DNA of 64,000 nt from Acinetobacter variabilis (lineage in GTDB: Bacteria > Pseudomonadota > Gammaproteobacteria > Pseudomonadales > Moraxellaceae): assembly GCF_000369625.1 (NCBI RefSeq), contig NZ_KB850112.1:466326-530325 (forward strand). Reading direction: 5' to 3'. Both the position numbers and the translations under genes were made by a program. This document shows positions 8,373 through 18,583 of the stretch, piece by piece (the first letter of the stretch is position 1; each line of letters starts with the position of its first letter). The notes under the pieces were generated by a model. The model was not told where the DNA came from. It made no database searches and was given only the letters and a program-made list of their open reading frames with translations.

Positions 8373-9191
8373 TTAAAGAAAATCTTTCAGCTCAGGTTTT
8401 ACCCCGTTCCAGATATAAAAAGATTCAATAGCCTGACCGACCAGCATGCCAAAACCCTCAGAAGTAGGGATGCCACGGGCTTGAGCTTGATCCAGAAAAG
8501 TGGACGGTTTGCCATAGGCCATTTCATAGGCATGTTTAAACTGTAGAGCTTCAGGTAGTACCAGCGCATCACCACTAAGACTGGCAGAAGTCGCATTAAT
8601 TACAATATCAAACTCACCGGCTAAATCAGTTAAGGCAATGGCTTGCAGTTCTGCTTGTGGAACAGCGTCTTTTAGATCGGCAACCAGTTGTTCTGCACGT
8701 GACAAAGTACGGTTAGCAATAACAATCTTCTTCACACCGGCCTGTACCAATGGATAGATAACACCGCGGGTCGCGCCACCAGCACCAATAATCAGGATAT
8801 CGGTATTTTCCAGAGTCCAGTCAAGAGCACGAATAGCCTCGACTAAGCCTTGTCCGTCAGTATTGTCACCATGCAGAATGCCATCTTTCATCCATAGGGT
8901 ATTCACAGCTTTGGCGATTTTGGCACGTTCGGTAAGGACCTGGCATTGGGCAAAGGCCTGTTCTTTGAAGGGCACAGTCACATTCATGCCAATACCGCCC
9001 TGAGCAAAAAATTCCTGGATATTGGCTGTGAAACCATCCAGTAGGGCAAGGCGTTTGGTATAGGTCAGATCGACCCCGGTTTTAGCAGCGAAAGCCTGAT
9101 GTAGTTCAGGAGAGCGTGATTGTTCGATGGGGTTGCCAATAACGGCAAATTGCTTGCTCATTTCACCATGTCCATGTGCGGAAATGGCCAT
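8373..9191 (-). CDS. aroE: Shikimate dehydrogenase
   Basis: NADPH-dependent reduction of 3-dehydroshikimate to shikimate in aromatic amino acid synthesis. The substrate-binding segment FAVIGNPIEQSRSPELHQ, the catalytic region GMNVTVPFKE, the GDNTDGQG motif and the nucleotide-binding GAGGATRGV with ANRT are all present. Two starts are possible: ATG 9191 (272 residues) or ATG 9161 (MSKQFAVIGNP, 262 residues), where conservation begins. Neither has a strong ribosome binding site. The small membrane-protein gene lies upstream on the same strand with 68 bp between. Confidence 0.95.
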   Translation of the reverse strand: MAISAHGHGEMSKQFAVIGNPIEQSRSPELHQAFAAKTGVDLTYTKRLALLDGFTANIQEFFAQGGIGMNVTVPFKEQAFAQCQVLTERAKIAKAVNTLWMKDGILHGDNTDGQGLVEAIRALDWTLENTDILIIGAGGATRGVIYPLVQAGVKKIVIANRTLSRAEQLVADLKDAVPQAELQAIALTDLAGEFDIVINATSASLSGDALVLPEALQFKHAYEMAYGKPSTFLDQAQARGIPTSEGFGMLVGQAIESFYIWNGVKPELKDFL

Positions 9192-9259
9192 TAATATACG
9201 TGAAAATGCAGGAGGGCTAAAGCCTGTCAGCAGTGAAAAGCAGGCTGGAGTTTAAAGGT

Positions 9260-9466
9260 TTAGGAACTACAGATTTCAATAATATGTTCGACAAAAAGCA
9301 AGGCCATACTAAAGAGGGTTCCGGCAATCGTGAGGACACTCACAAAAATGGCAACTACATCTAGAATCAGGTTATGACTGATGACAGCGGTACTAATCGC
9401 ACTAATACCAAGCGCCAGAAATAGCCAAAAGGCCAATGTAGCAGGATTAAGGTGAAGCTTAAACAT
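9260..9466 (-). CDS. Small two-helix membrane protein of unknown function
   Basis: 68 residues with two predicted membrane segments, about residues 10-32 and 36-60, separated by the short polar turn ISHNLILD. I do not recognise the family. It lies between hemF and aroE on the same strand, downstream of the hemF terminator, and may be co-transcribed with aroE. The length and clean hydrophobic pattern support a real gene, but no function is implied. Confidence 0.55.
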   Translation of the reverse strand: MFKLHLNPATLAFWLFLALGISAISTAVISHNLILDVVAIFVSVLTIAGTLFSMALLFVEHIIEICSS

Positions 9467-9568
9467 TGTTATTTTTACCTAGCAGAATTTATCTTTATCA
9501 GAGTCGAGATCTAGGAGTAGATCCTGAAATATCTTTCTGAGTTGCAGTATAGAGGATTTATCCATTAA

Positions 9569-9593
9569 AAAAGCCCTCAATCTGAGGGCAATT
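9569..9593 (-). terminator. hemF terminator
   Basis: GCCCTCA (9573-9579) and TGAGGGC (9583-9589) form a 7-bp stem with a 3-nt loop. On the minus strand it is followed by TTTTTTAATGG, as expected downstream of hemF. Confidence 0.85.
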
Positions 9594-9616
9594 TGTATTT
9601 AAATATTTTGATTGCT

Positions 9617-10600
<984 letters not shown>

Positions 10601-10663
10601 TCAAAGCATAAAATGGCCTAAAAATTAAGGTGTTTTTCTGGATGCTCACCATCTGTAACAACA

Positions 10664-10775
10664 TTCAACCTAATGTTTTAGAGCAATTTGCTTCAGCTCA
10701 AATCCGACCAGACTACTAGGTTGAATTCTTTTTTTGAGCTCCGCACAATAACCCTAACAGCGCTCTATGCAGCGC
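10664..10775. promoter_or_regulatory. Divergent hemF/hemN control region with inverted repeats
   Basis: A perfect 9-bp inverted repeat, TTCAACCTA (10664-10672) and TAGGTTGAA (10717-10725), encloses a smaller GAGC/GCTC pair and is followed by a T-run on the plus strand. A second small hairpin, GCGCT/AGCGC (10760-10775), lies just before the hemN ribosome binding site. No canonical FNR box (TTGAT-N4-ATCAA) was found. Role as operator, attenuator or leader structure is inferred. Confidence 0.4.
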
Positions 10776-10806
10776 ATTAACCTGACTGATAAGGTGGTAG
10801 GCATTC

Positions 10807-12180
10807 ATGACTGTGCAGGCAAATTCTCTCATTCAAAAATATAATGTCCCCGGTCCCCGCTACACCAGTTATCCAACCGTACCTTATTGGGAAGAGTCAG
10901 GATTTTCACTAGAGCTCTGGAAGCAGACACTAAAACGTTCTTTTCAGGAGTCGAATGCGACTGAAGGCATTAGCCTGTATATCCATCTGCCATTTTGTGA
11001 AAGTTTATGCACCTTTTGTGGCTGTCATAAACGGGTGACCAAACGTCATGAAGTCGAGCAGCCTTATATACAAGCTGTGCTGAAAGAATGGGAGCTGTAT
11101 TATGAGTTATTAGAAGAAAAACCCATCATCAAAGAAATTCATCTCGGCGGTGGGACACCAACGTTCTTTTCAATTGAACATTTAACCCAGCTCATTCAAG
11201 GTATTTTGTCCAAAGCCGAAATTGCAGCAGAACATGAATTCAGCTTCGAAGGTCACCCAAACAATACCACGCGTGAGCATTTGCAAGGCTTGTATGACCT
11301 GGGCTTTCGTCGGGTGAGTTATGGCGTGCAGGATTATAATGAAACTGTACAAAAAGCCATTCACCGGATTCAACCTTATGAAAATGTTAAACAGGTGACT
11401 GAATGGGCAAGAGAAATTGGTTATGAATCGATTTCGCATGATCTGATTTTTGGCCTGCCATTTCAAAGCCTGGAGGATGTCTTAAATACCATTGATCAGA
11501 CCAATTCCCTATTACCAGATCGTCTGGCTTTATATAGCTATGCACATGTGCCTTGGATTAAAGGGAATGGCCAGCGCGGTTTTAAAGATGCGGATGTACC
11601 GAAAGATGAGATCAAGCGTCAGTGCTATGAAGAGGGTAAGAAAAAGCTCCTGGCGCATGGTTATCATGAAATTGGTATGGATCATTTTGCGCTAGAAAAA
11701 GACAGCATGTACCAGTCCTTTCAATCTGGAACTTTGCACCGCAATTTTATGGGTTATACCGCGTCTAAAACTCAGGTGATGATCGGACTCGGAATTTCTT
11801 CGATTAGTGATAGCTGGTATAGCTTTGCGCAGAATGTGAAAACCATTGAAGAATATTATGAACTGCTAGAGCAGAATCAGATTCCAGTGGTGAAAGGGCA
11901 TATCCTGACTCAGGAAGATCTGATTATTCGCAAACATATCCTGAACCTAATGTGTAGCTTTAACACCTCTTGGGTAAAACCTGACATGCAGTTTGCTGAA
12001 ATTGATGAAGTTCTAAAGCAGCTTGAGGAAATGCAGCAGGATCAGCTGATCAAAATTGAAGACTCTTCAGTCACGATTTTGGAGAAAGGGAAACCATTTA
12101 TACGCAATATTTGCATGGCTTTTGATTTACGTTTAAAGCGTCGCATGCCAGAGAACCGGATTTTTTCGATGACGATTTAA
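10807..12180 (+). CDS. hemN: Oxygen-independent coproporphyrinogen-III oxidase
   Basis: Radical-SAM enzyme that converts coproporphyrinogen III to protoporphyrinogen IX without oxygen. The full HemN motif CxxxCxxCxC is present at C64, C68, C71 and C73 (LPFCESLCTFCGCHKR), with IHLGGGTPTFFS after it. The 457-residue length and the N-terminal GPRYTSYPTVPYW are typical of true HemN. AAGGTGG precedes the ATG by suitable spacing. It is divergent from hemF. Confidence 0.95.
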   Translation: MTVQANSLIQKYNVPGPRYTSYPTVPYWEESGFSLELWKQTLKRSFQESNATEGISLYIHLPFCESLCTFCGCHKRVTKRHEVEQPYIQAVLKEWELYYELLEEKPIIKEIHLGGGTPTFFSIEHLTQLIQGILSKAEIAAEHEFSFEGHPNNTTREHLQGLYDLGFRRVSYGVQDYNETVQKAIHRIQPYENVKQVTEWAREIGYESISHDLIFGLPFQSLEDVLNTIDQTNSLLPDRLALYSYAHVPWIKGNGQRGFKDADVPKDEIKRQCYEEGKKKLLAHGYHEIGMDHFALEKDSMYQSFQSGTLHRNFMGYTASKTQVMIGLGISSISDSWYSFAQNVKTIEEYYELLEQNQIPVVKGHILTQEDLIIRKHILNLMCSFNTSWVKPDMQFAEIDEVLKQLEEMQQDQLIKIEDSSVTILEKGKPFIRNICMAFDLRLKRRMPENRIFSMTI

Positions 12181-12300
12181 GAATCTCTCTTAGGATCTTA
12201 TAAATCCCTCCAAACCTCCCTTTAAAAAAGGGAGGCTTCCCTATACTTATATAAAAGGAAATTTCCCCTCTTTGAAAAAGAGGGGGCAGGGGGAGATTCT
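12181..12300. repeat. Intergenic G/A-rich repeat, copy A
   Basis: Contains CCTCCCTT (12215-12222) with AAGGGAGG (12228-12235), and CCCCTCTTT paired with AAAGAGGGG near 12266-12286, flanked by AATCCCTCC-type and GGGAGATT-type ends. The same motifs recur at 24585-24890 and 30599-30690. It probably acts as transcription terminator between convergent hemN and ribA. Confidence 0.75.
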
Positions 12301-12301
12301 T

Positions 12302-12904
12302 TTAAAAATCTTCCTTCTGATACATATGCGCCATACGCTCATGCTTGGTTTTGAGGTATTGCTCATTGAAAGGATTTAAGCCCACAGTGAGTGGTACACG
12401 GTCCACTACATTAATGCCTTGCTCTTTCAGTGCATCGATTTTTAAAGGGTTATTGGTGATCAGGCGGACGGCTTTTACACCTAGGTGATCCAGCATGATG
12501 CTGCACATATCATATTGACGTGCATCTGCAGGTAAATTCAGCATCAGATTGGCATCGACCGTATCATGTCCCTGGTCTTGCAAGGCGTATGCACGGATTT
12601 TATTGGTTAGACCAATTCCGCGTCCTTCCTGACGTAAATAAAGAATGACACCGCGACCCACTTCATTAATCAGTTTTTGTGTTGCCTGGAGTTGAGGGCC
12701 ACAGTCGCATTTTAATGAAGCAAAGGCATCACCGGTTAAACATTCAGAATGTACACGCACCAGCACAGGTTCATCACTTGGTTCTTCGAGGCCTTTGGAG
12801 AGCGCGACATGTTCTTCGCCAGTCTTAGGGTCTTGAAAAACAGTAATTTTAAATTCACCATGAGCGGTCGGTAATCTTGAAGTTGCGACAAATTCGATAG
12901 GCAC
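12302..12904 (-). CDS. ribA: GTP cyclohydrolase II
   Basis: First committed step of riboflavin synthesis: GTP to 2,5-diamino-6-ribosylamino-pyrimidinone phosphate, formate and pyrophosphate. The zinc ligands C55, C66 and C68 lie in [19 protein letters not shown], and the catalytic RQEGRGIGL follows. The 200-residue single-domain form is not fused to RibB. I looked for an FMN riboswitch upstream (12905-13100) and saw no recognisable RFN element. Confidence 0.95.
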   Translation of the reverse strand: MPIEFVATSRLPTAHGEFKITVFQDPKTGEEHVALSKGLEEPSDEPVLVRVHSECLTGDAFASLKCDCGPQLQATQKLINEVGRGVILYLRQEGRGIGLTNKIRAYALQDQGHDTVDANLMLNLPADARQYDMCSIMLDHLGVKAVRLITNNPLKIDALKEQGINVVDRVPLTVGLNPFNEQYLKTKHERMAHMYQKEDF

Positions 12905-13215
12905 AGCTGAACCCGTAAAATCCTAATAAAGTAGCTAAAGTATAGCGTAATGCTTAAACATTAGTAGAATTGCTCAGCTGAATTTATGAAGAACATTTTC
13001 TTTTTTGTAGAAAGCGAACGATAATAGTTGATAAATAGTAAGATTATTCAGGATAATCGTAGCCTGCAAATTTTTCACCCCGACGAGATCGCTGTTTAAT
13101 ATTGCATCGCTAGAAGCGTAGTTGAATTGAAGCTGCTACAATTCAACTATATGATCGGTTATTCCCCATTGACCTAGCTTAAGATTTTGCCAGGCTTTAG
13201 AAGGCTTTGCCATAT
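12905..13215. promoter_or_regulatory. ribA/dxs divergent intergenic region with an 11-bp dyad
   Basis: 311 bp without a gene. A perfect 11-bp inverted repeat, TAGTTGAATTG (13119-13129) and CAATTCAACTA (13139-13149) with a 9-nt spacer, lies about 70 bp upstream of dxs. It could be a leader hairpin or an operator. There is no T-run after it, so it is not a standard terminator. Confidence 0.5.
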
Positions 13216-15126
13216 ATGCTGTATACAGAAATACCAACTCAACGCCCTGTAACACCGTTGCTTGATGCGATCGATCATCCTGAGCAACTGCGTGCACTCG
13301 AGCAAAGCCAGCTCACACAAGTGGCGGATGAGTTACGTCAATTCATTTTGTATGCTGCGGGTCAGAGTGGAGGACACTTTGGGGCCAATCTGGGTGTGAT
13401 TGAGCTTACTGTCGCTTTACATTACTGCTTTAATACGCCACATGATCGCCTGATCTGGGATGTGGGTCATCAGGCTTATCCGCATAAGGCGTTAACCGGA
13501 CGTCGTGAACAGCTCACTACAATCCGTGCAAAAGATGGTCTGGCTGCATTTCCGGCACGTGAAGAATCCGAATTTGATACTTTTGGGGTAGGGCATTCAT
13601 CTACCGCCATTTCTGCTGGCCTTGGCATGGCTCTGGCGCGTCGTTATCAGAACAATCCGTGTGAAGTCGTATCAATTATTGGTGATGGGGCCATGACCGC
13701 AGGTATGGCTTTTGAAGCTATGAATGATGCTGTGGCACATCAGGCTGACCTGATGGTGGTTCTGAACGACAATGATATGTCGATTTCATGTAGTACTGGC
13801 GGTTTTGCCAAGCATCTCGCTGCAATCTGGGAACGTGGCGAATTCGTCAACGTAACTGAAGATGGTGAGGCTTATGTACAGCCGCACCCGGAATGGCTGT
13901 ATAACTCGCGTTTACATCAAGCTGCAACTGATGCCGCAGATAACCTGTTTAAAGCCATTGGTTTTGATTATTTTGGTCCTTATGATGGCCATGATGTTAA
14001 ACAGCTGGTACACGTTTTTAAAGCCTTGAAAAAACGTAAAGGCCCACGTCTGATCCACATCTATACCAAAAAAGGTAAGGGCTTTGCGCCAGCAGAATGT
14101 GATCAGATTAAATATCACGCGATTAGCAAACTCAATGCAGTTGCAGCCCCTAATCCAGCACCCAAATATTCAGATGTATTTGGACAATGGTTATGTGATG
14201 AAGCAGCACAAGACAAACGTTTATTGGCAATTACTCCAGCGATGTGTGAAGGTTCGGGCATGGTGCAGTTTGCCAAAGAATATCCAGAGCGTTTCTTTGA
14301 TGTTGCTATTGCTGAGCAGCATGCAGTAACGCTTGCCGCTGGTATGGCTTGTGAAGGTTTAAAACCGGTCGTCGCAATCTATTCAACTTTCCTGCAACGT
14401 GGTTATGACCAGTTGGTGCATGACGTGGCGCTGCAAAATCTGGATGTGACGTTTGGGATCGACCGTGCCGGTCTGGTCGGTGAAGATGGCCCAACGCATG
14501 CCGGTGCTTATGACTATGCCTATATGCGTACCATTCCGAATCTGGTGATCATGGCACCAAAAGATGAGAATGAGTGCCGTCAAATGTTGCATACGGCTTA
14601 TCTGTATCATGGTCCGGCAGCAGTGCGTTATCCTCGCGGGAATGGACTGGGTGTGGAAATCCAGAAAACCATGACCGAGATGCAGATCGGTCAGGCAGAA
14701 TTGTTGCTCAGTCTGAACGAACAATATGATGAATATGTTTCGATTCTAGCATTCGGTAGTCGAGTTCAAGCTGCAGTTGAAGCTGCTCAAGTATTTGCCA
14801 GCAAGCATGATGTGGGTGTACGCGTGGTAAATATGCGTTTCATCAAACCACTGGATACCAAAATGTTAAACCAACTGGCCCATTCAACCAGCCTGTTTGT
14901 TACTGTTGAAGAACATGCAGTCATGGGCGGCGCAGGAAGTGCAGTGAATGAGTATCTGGCTGAAGCTCAAATTGTTAAACCAATCCTGAATCTAGGTTTA
15001 GCGGATAGCTTTATGGCACAAGCAACACATAGTCAAATGTTGCAACAGGCAGGACTTGATAGCCAAGGCATTGAAAAATCAATCAATGAAGCCTGGTCAA
15101 AGCTAGGTCAAAGCGTCCTGTTATAA
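13216..15126 (+). CDS. dxs: 1-deoxy-D-xylulose-5-phosphate synthase
   Basis: TPP-dependent condensation of pyruvate with glyceraldehyde 3-phosphate, first step of the MEP isoprenoid route and source of precursor for thiamine and pyridoxal. [14 protein letters not shown], the TPP motif [16 protein letters not shown] and the transketolase C-terminal domain ([15 protein letters not shown]) are present. The open frame reaches a TTG at 13207, but ATG 13216 ([11 protein letters not shown], 636 residues) has GAAGG at better spacing. It is followed by a strong terminator. Confidence 0.95.
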   Translation: MLYTEIPTQRPVTPLLDAIDHPEQLRALEQSQLTQVADELRQFILYAAGQSGGHFGANLGVIELTVALHYCFNTPHDRLIWDVGHQAYPHKALTGRREQLTTIRAKDGLAAFPAREESEFDTFGVGHSSTAISAGLGMALARRYQNNPCEVVSIIGDGAMTAGMAFEAMNDAVAHQADLMVVLNDNDMSISCSTGGFAKHLAAIWERGEFVNVTEDGEAYVQPHPEWLYNSRLHQAATDAADNLFKAIGFDYFGPYDGHDVKQLVHVFKALKKRKGPRLIHIYTKKGKGFAPAECDQIKYHAISKLNAVAAPNPAPKYSDVFGQWLCDEAAQDKRLLAITPAMCEGSGMVQFAKEYPERFFDVAIAEQHAVTLAAGMACEGLKPVVAIYSTFLQRGYDQLVHDVALQNLDVTFGIDRAGLVGEDGPTHAGAYDYAYMRTIPNLVIMAPKDENECRQMLHTAYLYHGPAAVRYPRGNGLGVEIQKTMTEMQIGQAELLLSLNEQYDEYVSILAFGSRVQAAVEAAQVFASKHDVGVRVVNMRFIKPLDTKMLNQLAHSTSLFVTVEEHAVMGGAGSAVNEYLAEAQIVKPILNLGLADSFMAQATHSQMLQQAGLDSQGIEKSINEAWSKLGQSVLL

Positions 15127-15157
15127 ACTCTTAAAAAGTTTCGACACATTTTTTCCC

Positions 15158-15194
15158 AAAAAGCCCGAATATTTGCTAAAATATGCGGGCTTTT
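15158..15194 (+). terminator. dxs terminator
   Basis: AAAGCCCGAATATTT pairs with AAAATATGCGGGCTTT over about 15 positions with one mismatch, followed by T residues. Confidence 0.85.
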
Positions 15195-15240
15195 ATGCAT
15201 TATTCTTTATAAGTATCTTCAAATTTGTAATGGGTGTTCA

Positions 15241-16071
15241 ATGGAACCTATGGTGGTGATGGCTGCGCGTGCGGCTCAATTAGTTGGTCAAGAGCTTTTA
15301 AAAGCGCATCAAAATCGTCATAAACTCGATCTGCAAGTCGAAGAAAAAGGCATTGATGGTCCGGTAACGCGTGTAGATCGTTATCTGGAACAGTTGACCA
15401 TCGATACTCTACGTAAAAGCTATAAAAATCACAGTTTCCTTGGTGAAGAATTTGGTCTGCAAGAAGGTAAAGGTCACGACGCTGATTGGTGTTGGGTGAT
15501 CGATCCACTTGATGGCACACTAAACTTTATCAACGGTTTTCCGCATTTCTGTATCTCTATCGCAGTTCAGCACAAAGGTGTAACTCAGCACGGTGTTATT
15601 TATGACCCTGTGAAAGATGAGCTATTCTCTGCGAGCCGTGGTCGTGGTGCGATGCTGAACCAGCGCCGTATCCGTGTAAATGTTAAAGACAGTCTGAACA
15701 ATACTTTCCTGGCAGTTGGTCATGCTTACCGTACTAAACGTAATGGTGAAGTAGTCTCTTATGCCAAGAATCATTTTGATGCATTGCTCAATGTGACTGA
15801 AGCAGGTGCACAATTCCGTCGTGGAGGTTCAGCTGCCTTGGATCTGGCTTATGTCGCTGCTGGTCGTCTTGATGGTTACTTCGAGCTTGGCTTGAAACCT
15901 TGGGATATTGCAGCAGGCGAGTTAATCGTGAAAGAAGCGGGCGGTACTGTGGTTGATGCGCGTGGTGGTAGCGATTCTATGGAAAATGGTCAAGTTTTGG
16001 CCTGTTCAATGAAAATGCTGAAACCTCTTATGCAAGCAGTTGTTCCTGCTTGGGGTGACGCAGCGAAATAA
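15241..16071 (+). CDS. suhB: Inositol monophosphatase family protein SuhB
   Basis: 276-residue Mg2+-dependent phosphatase of the IMPase family. The metal-binding motifs are intact: GEEFG, IDPLDGTLNFINGFP and KPWDIAAGELIVKEAGG. In E. coli SuhB also joins the rRNA antitermination complex and aids ribosome assembly; whether it does so here is inference. There is a 115-bp gap and a terminator after dxs, so it has its own promoter. Confidence 0.92.
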   Translation: MEPMVVMAARAAQLVGQELLKAHQNRHKLDLQVEEKGIDGPVTRVDRYLEQLTIDTLRKSYKNHSFLGEEFGLQEGKGHDADWCWVIDPLDGTLNFINGFPHFCISIAVQHKGVTQHGVIYDPVKDELFSASRGRGAMLNQRRIRVNVKDSLNNTFLAVGHAYRTKRNGEVVSYAKNHFDALLNVTEAGAQFRRGGSAALDLAYVAAGRLDGYFELGLKPWDIAAGELIVKEAGGTVVDARGGSDSMENGQVLACSMKMLKPLMQAVVPAWGDAAK

Positions 16072-16099
16072 TCGGGTTTAACGCCGTAAATCGAATATT

Positions 16100-16127
16100 A
16101 AAAAGGTATCTCTCGGGATGCCTTTTT
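16100..16127 (+). terminator. suhB terminator
   Basis: AAAAAGGTATC (16100-16110) pairs with GATGCCTTTTT (16117-16127) with one G-U pair and a 6-nt loop, followed by T and A residues. Confidence 0.8.
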
Positions 16128-16292
16128 TATTTTTTGAAAATAATTACCTGATAAATATCTTCATATTTAGATAATTCACAGCCTTGATAAAAAAAATTGA
16201 CTAGCCGGAGAATTAATTACATTTCTTTTCTTGTTTAAGTCTTAGAAATTGATGAAGAAATTAGCAGTTAAACAAAATAATCTGAAAAGCGG

Positions 16293-16598
16293 ATGACTTT
16301 ATGAATAATCCTGCTATAATCTGCGCACGCACTTAATTTCTGTTCGTCACCTGAACATTTCTCTTCTTATCATTGTGTATGCGCGTGCGGTCCAAAGAGA
16401 GGACGATATCTCGCGCCCCAATCGCTAAAGCGATTCCTTCAGGTTATGCCGTAATCATGCGTGCGTTATATCACATCGTCGTTACTCGGATCGCCGCTGA
16501 ATCATCTCTTTTCAGCGTTTAATTGCTGTACCGCTTTTTGTCGATGTCCATTTGACTTTATTTTTAATGGAGCACCCAATTTCCGGGTGGAATACTCT
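16293..16598 (+). promoter_or_regulatory. Promoter and long structured 5' leader of the DEAD-box helicase gene
   Basis: A promoter is readable as ATGACT (16293-16298) and TATAAT (16315-16320) with 16-bp spacing, predicting a leader of about 270 nt. The leader contains a nested hairpin (GCGCG 16381-16385 with CGCGC 16412-16416, enclosing GTCC/GGAC), a stem AATCGC (16420-16425) with GCGATT (16430-16435), and CACCC (16573-16577) with GGGTG (16585-16589). The last one pairs the ribosome binding site GGGTGGA. A 21-codon upstream frame (16457-16522) is also present. Translational autoregulation or temperature response is inferred. Confidence 0.6.
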
Positions 16599-18407
16599 AT
16601 GAGCAAAACTTTTGCTGAATTTTCTTTGCATGAATCGTTACAACAAGCCCTTCAAGGCTTAGGTTTTACTACTCCGACTCCTGTACAAGAACAATCTATC
16701 CCTGCTGCACTAGAAGGTAAAGACCTTTTAGTATCTAGCCAGACAGGTTCGGGTAAAACTGCTGCGTTCCTTCTCCCAACTTTGAACGCACTTGCTAACC
16801 AAGATACTTTCGTACCATTTAAAGAGCGTATGAAAGCGGTGACTCAACCGACTATTCTGGTGATTTCACCAACTCGTGAATTGGCACAACAAGTATGTCA
16901 AGACGCGATTGCATTTGTACGTCACATGAAAGGTGTTCGTATTGCTGCAATTATGGGTGGTATGCCTTTTGGTAAACAAATCCAGCAGTTAAAAGGTGCA
17001 CAGGTTGTTGTAGCAACTCCAGGTCGTTTACTTGACCTTGTTAACCGTCGTCAAATCAAACTTGACAAAGTTGACTCGCTGATCGTCGACGAAGCTGACC
17101 GCATGCTAGACCTTGGCTTCTCTGAAGACCTAGAAGCAATCGGTGACTTGGCTGCAAACCGTAAACAAACACTGATGTTCTCTGCAACTTTCGCTCCACG
17201 TATCATTACCCTTGCTGAACGCATGATGAATGAGCCAGAGCGTATTGCAATTGAAACTGGTCACTCTACCAACACGGACATTACCCAGACTTTACACTGG
17301 ACTGATGGCTTTGAGCACAAGAAAAAACTTCTTACTCACTGGTTAAACGAAGAAGATGTTGATCAGGCAGTGGTCTTTGCTTCTACTCAAGAAGATACAG
17401 ATATGCTGGCTGAAGAACTTGCTGAAGCAGGTTTGTCCGTTGTTGCTCTACATGGTGCGATGCCACAAACCGTTCGTAATCGTCGTCTGCGCAGCATCCG
17501 TGAAGGTCGTGCAAAAATCCTGGTTGCAACTGACGTTGCAGCACGTGGTCTTGATGTACCGACAATCTCTCACGTGATCAACTTTGGTCTTCCTATGAAG
17601 AACGAAGACTATGTACACCGTATCGGTCGTACAGGTCGTGCGGGCCGTACTGGTAAAGCAATTACTTTAGCGACTTATCGTGAACGCGGTAAAATCCGTG
17701 CACTAGAAGACTTCCTTGAAGCTCGTCTAAATGTATCTGAAATTGAAGGTCTTGAGCCATCTCCACCTCCTGCACGCGGTAGCCGTGATGGCGCTGGTCG
17801 TGGTCGTGGCGGTCGTCGTGATGGCGGTCGTGGCTTCGGTGGTGGTCGTCGTTTCGAAGGCGAGAGCAACTTCAAACGTCGTGAAGGTGGTGATGACCGT
17901 CCACGTCGTAGCTTCGATGACAAACCTCGTGGCGAACGTCCTGCGTTCAGTGGTGAAGATCGTCCACGTCGTGACTTCAACAACGATCGTCCACGTCGTG
18001 AAGGCGGTTTCGGTGATCGTCCACGTCGTGACTTCAATGAAGACCGTCCACGTCGCGAGTTTAACAATGATCGTTCGCGTCGTGACTTCGGTGACCGTCC
18101 TCGTTTCGAAGGTAATGATGACAACCGCGGTAACCGTGTAGATTACAAACCACGTCGTGAAGGTTCATTTGGTGACCGTCCAAAACGTGATTTCGGTGAT
18201 CGTCCTGCTTCACGCCGTGAAGGTGGTTTCGGTGACCGCCCAAAACGTGATTTCGGTGATCGTCCAGCACGTCGCGAAGGTGGTTTTGGTGATCGTCCAG
18301 CGCGTTCATTCGGTGATGACCGTCCAGCGCGTCGCAACTTTGATGACAAGCCACGTGGCGAGCGTTCATTCGGTGAAGATCGTCCACGTCGTAAATTCAA
18401 TGACTAA
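16599..18407 (+). CDS. DEAD-box RNA helicase with Arg/Gly/Asp-rich repeat tail
   Basis: 602 residues starting at ATG 16599 (MSKTFAEFSLHESLQ). An in-frame extension to 16461 is not helicase-like and is rejected. The core (about residues 1-375) has the Q motif, AxTGSGKT-type Walker A (SQTGSGKTAAF), PTRELA, VDEADRML, SAT and HRIGRTGRAGR. The C-terminal 215 residues are low-complexity, built of degenerate FGDRPRRDF-like units. Such tails bind RNA non-specifically. It resembles the RhlE/CsdA group used in ribosome assembly and RNA decay, most often in the cold; the exact orthologue is unclear. Confidence 0.92.
   Translation: MSKTFAEFSLHESLQQALQGLGFTTPTPVQEQSIPAALEGKDLLVSSQTGSGKTAAFLLPTLNALANQDTFVPFKERMKAVTQPTILVISPTRELAQQVCQDAIAFVRHMKGVRIAAIMGGMPFGKQIQQLKGAQVVVATPGRLLDLVNRRQIKLDKVDSLIVDEADRMLDLGFSEDLEAIGDLAANRKQTLMFSATFAPRIITLAERMMNEPERIAIETGHSTNTDITQTLHWTDGFEHKKKLLTHWLNEEDVDQAVVFASTQEDTDMLAEELAEAGLSVVALHGAMPQTVRNRRLRSIREGRAKILVATDVAARGLDVPTISHVINFGLPMKNEDYVHRIGRTGRAGRTGKAITLATYRERGKIRALEDFLEARLNVSEIEGLEPSPPPARGSRDGAGRGRGGRRDGGRGFGGGRRFEGESNFKRREGGDDRPRRSFDDKPRGERPAFSGEDRPRRDFNNDRPRREGGFGDRPRRDFNEDRPRREFNNDRSRRDFGDRPRFEGNDDNRGNRVDYKPRREGSFGDRPKRDFGDRPASRREGGFGDRPKRDFGDRPARREGGFGDRPARSFGDDRPARRNFDDKPRGERSFGEDRPRRKFND
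17770..18400 (+). repeat. Degenerate in-frame coding repeats of the helicase tail
   Basis: Repeats of roughly 21-45 bp encode GDRPxRDF, GGFGDRPxR and DRPRR units. CGTCCACGTCGT-type segments recur many times. Because of the codon bias, other frames on both strands are open here; these are not genes. Such arrays are prone to unit gain and loss, so tail length may vary between strains. Confidence 0.75.
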
Positions 18408-18421
18408 TTGAATAATGTCTG

Positions 18422-18452
18422 AAAAAAAACCAGCCTGAGTGCTGGTTTTTTT
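18422..18452 (+). terminator. Helicase gene terminator
   Basis: AACCAGC (18428-18434) pairs with GCTGGTT (18441-18447), with flanking A8 and T7 tracts. Confidence 0.88.
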
Positions 18453-18583
18453 ATGCATTGATTTTTTGTTTTTTCAGCATAAAATGCCTACTTCATCGTA
18501 AGCATCCGGCTAACACAGCCTTACCAAGCGATCCTATAAGCCTTAATTTAGTTCCCACCTAAAAACAAGTGGGGACTTAATCC

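Noticed and set aside
12905-13215. FMN riboswitch for ribA or TPP riboswitch for dxs
   Set aside because: None of the conserved core motifs of either class could be found on either strand.
16461-16598. N-terminal extension of the DEAD-box helicase from a GTG at 16461
   Set aside because: The residues are not helicase-like, and the ATG at 16599 has the ribosome binding site; the region lies within the predicted leader.
17770-18400. CRISPR-like array of short repeats
   Set aside because: The repeats are in frame, degenerate and of unequal spacing inside a protein-coding region with no unique spacers.
17675-18411. Several open frames on both strands under the helicase tail
   Set aside because: They are produced by the repetitive codon pattern of the real frame (GDRPxR units), have skewed composition and no start signals.
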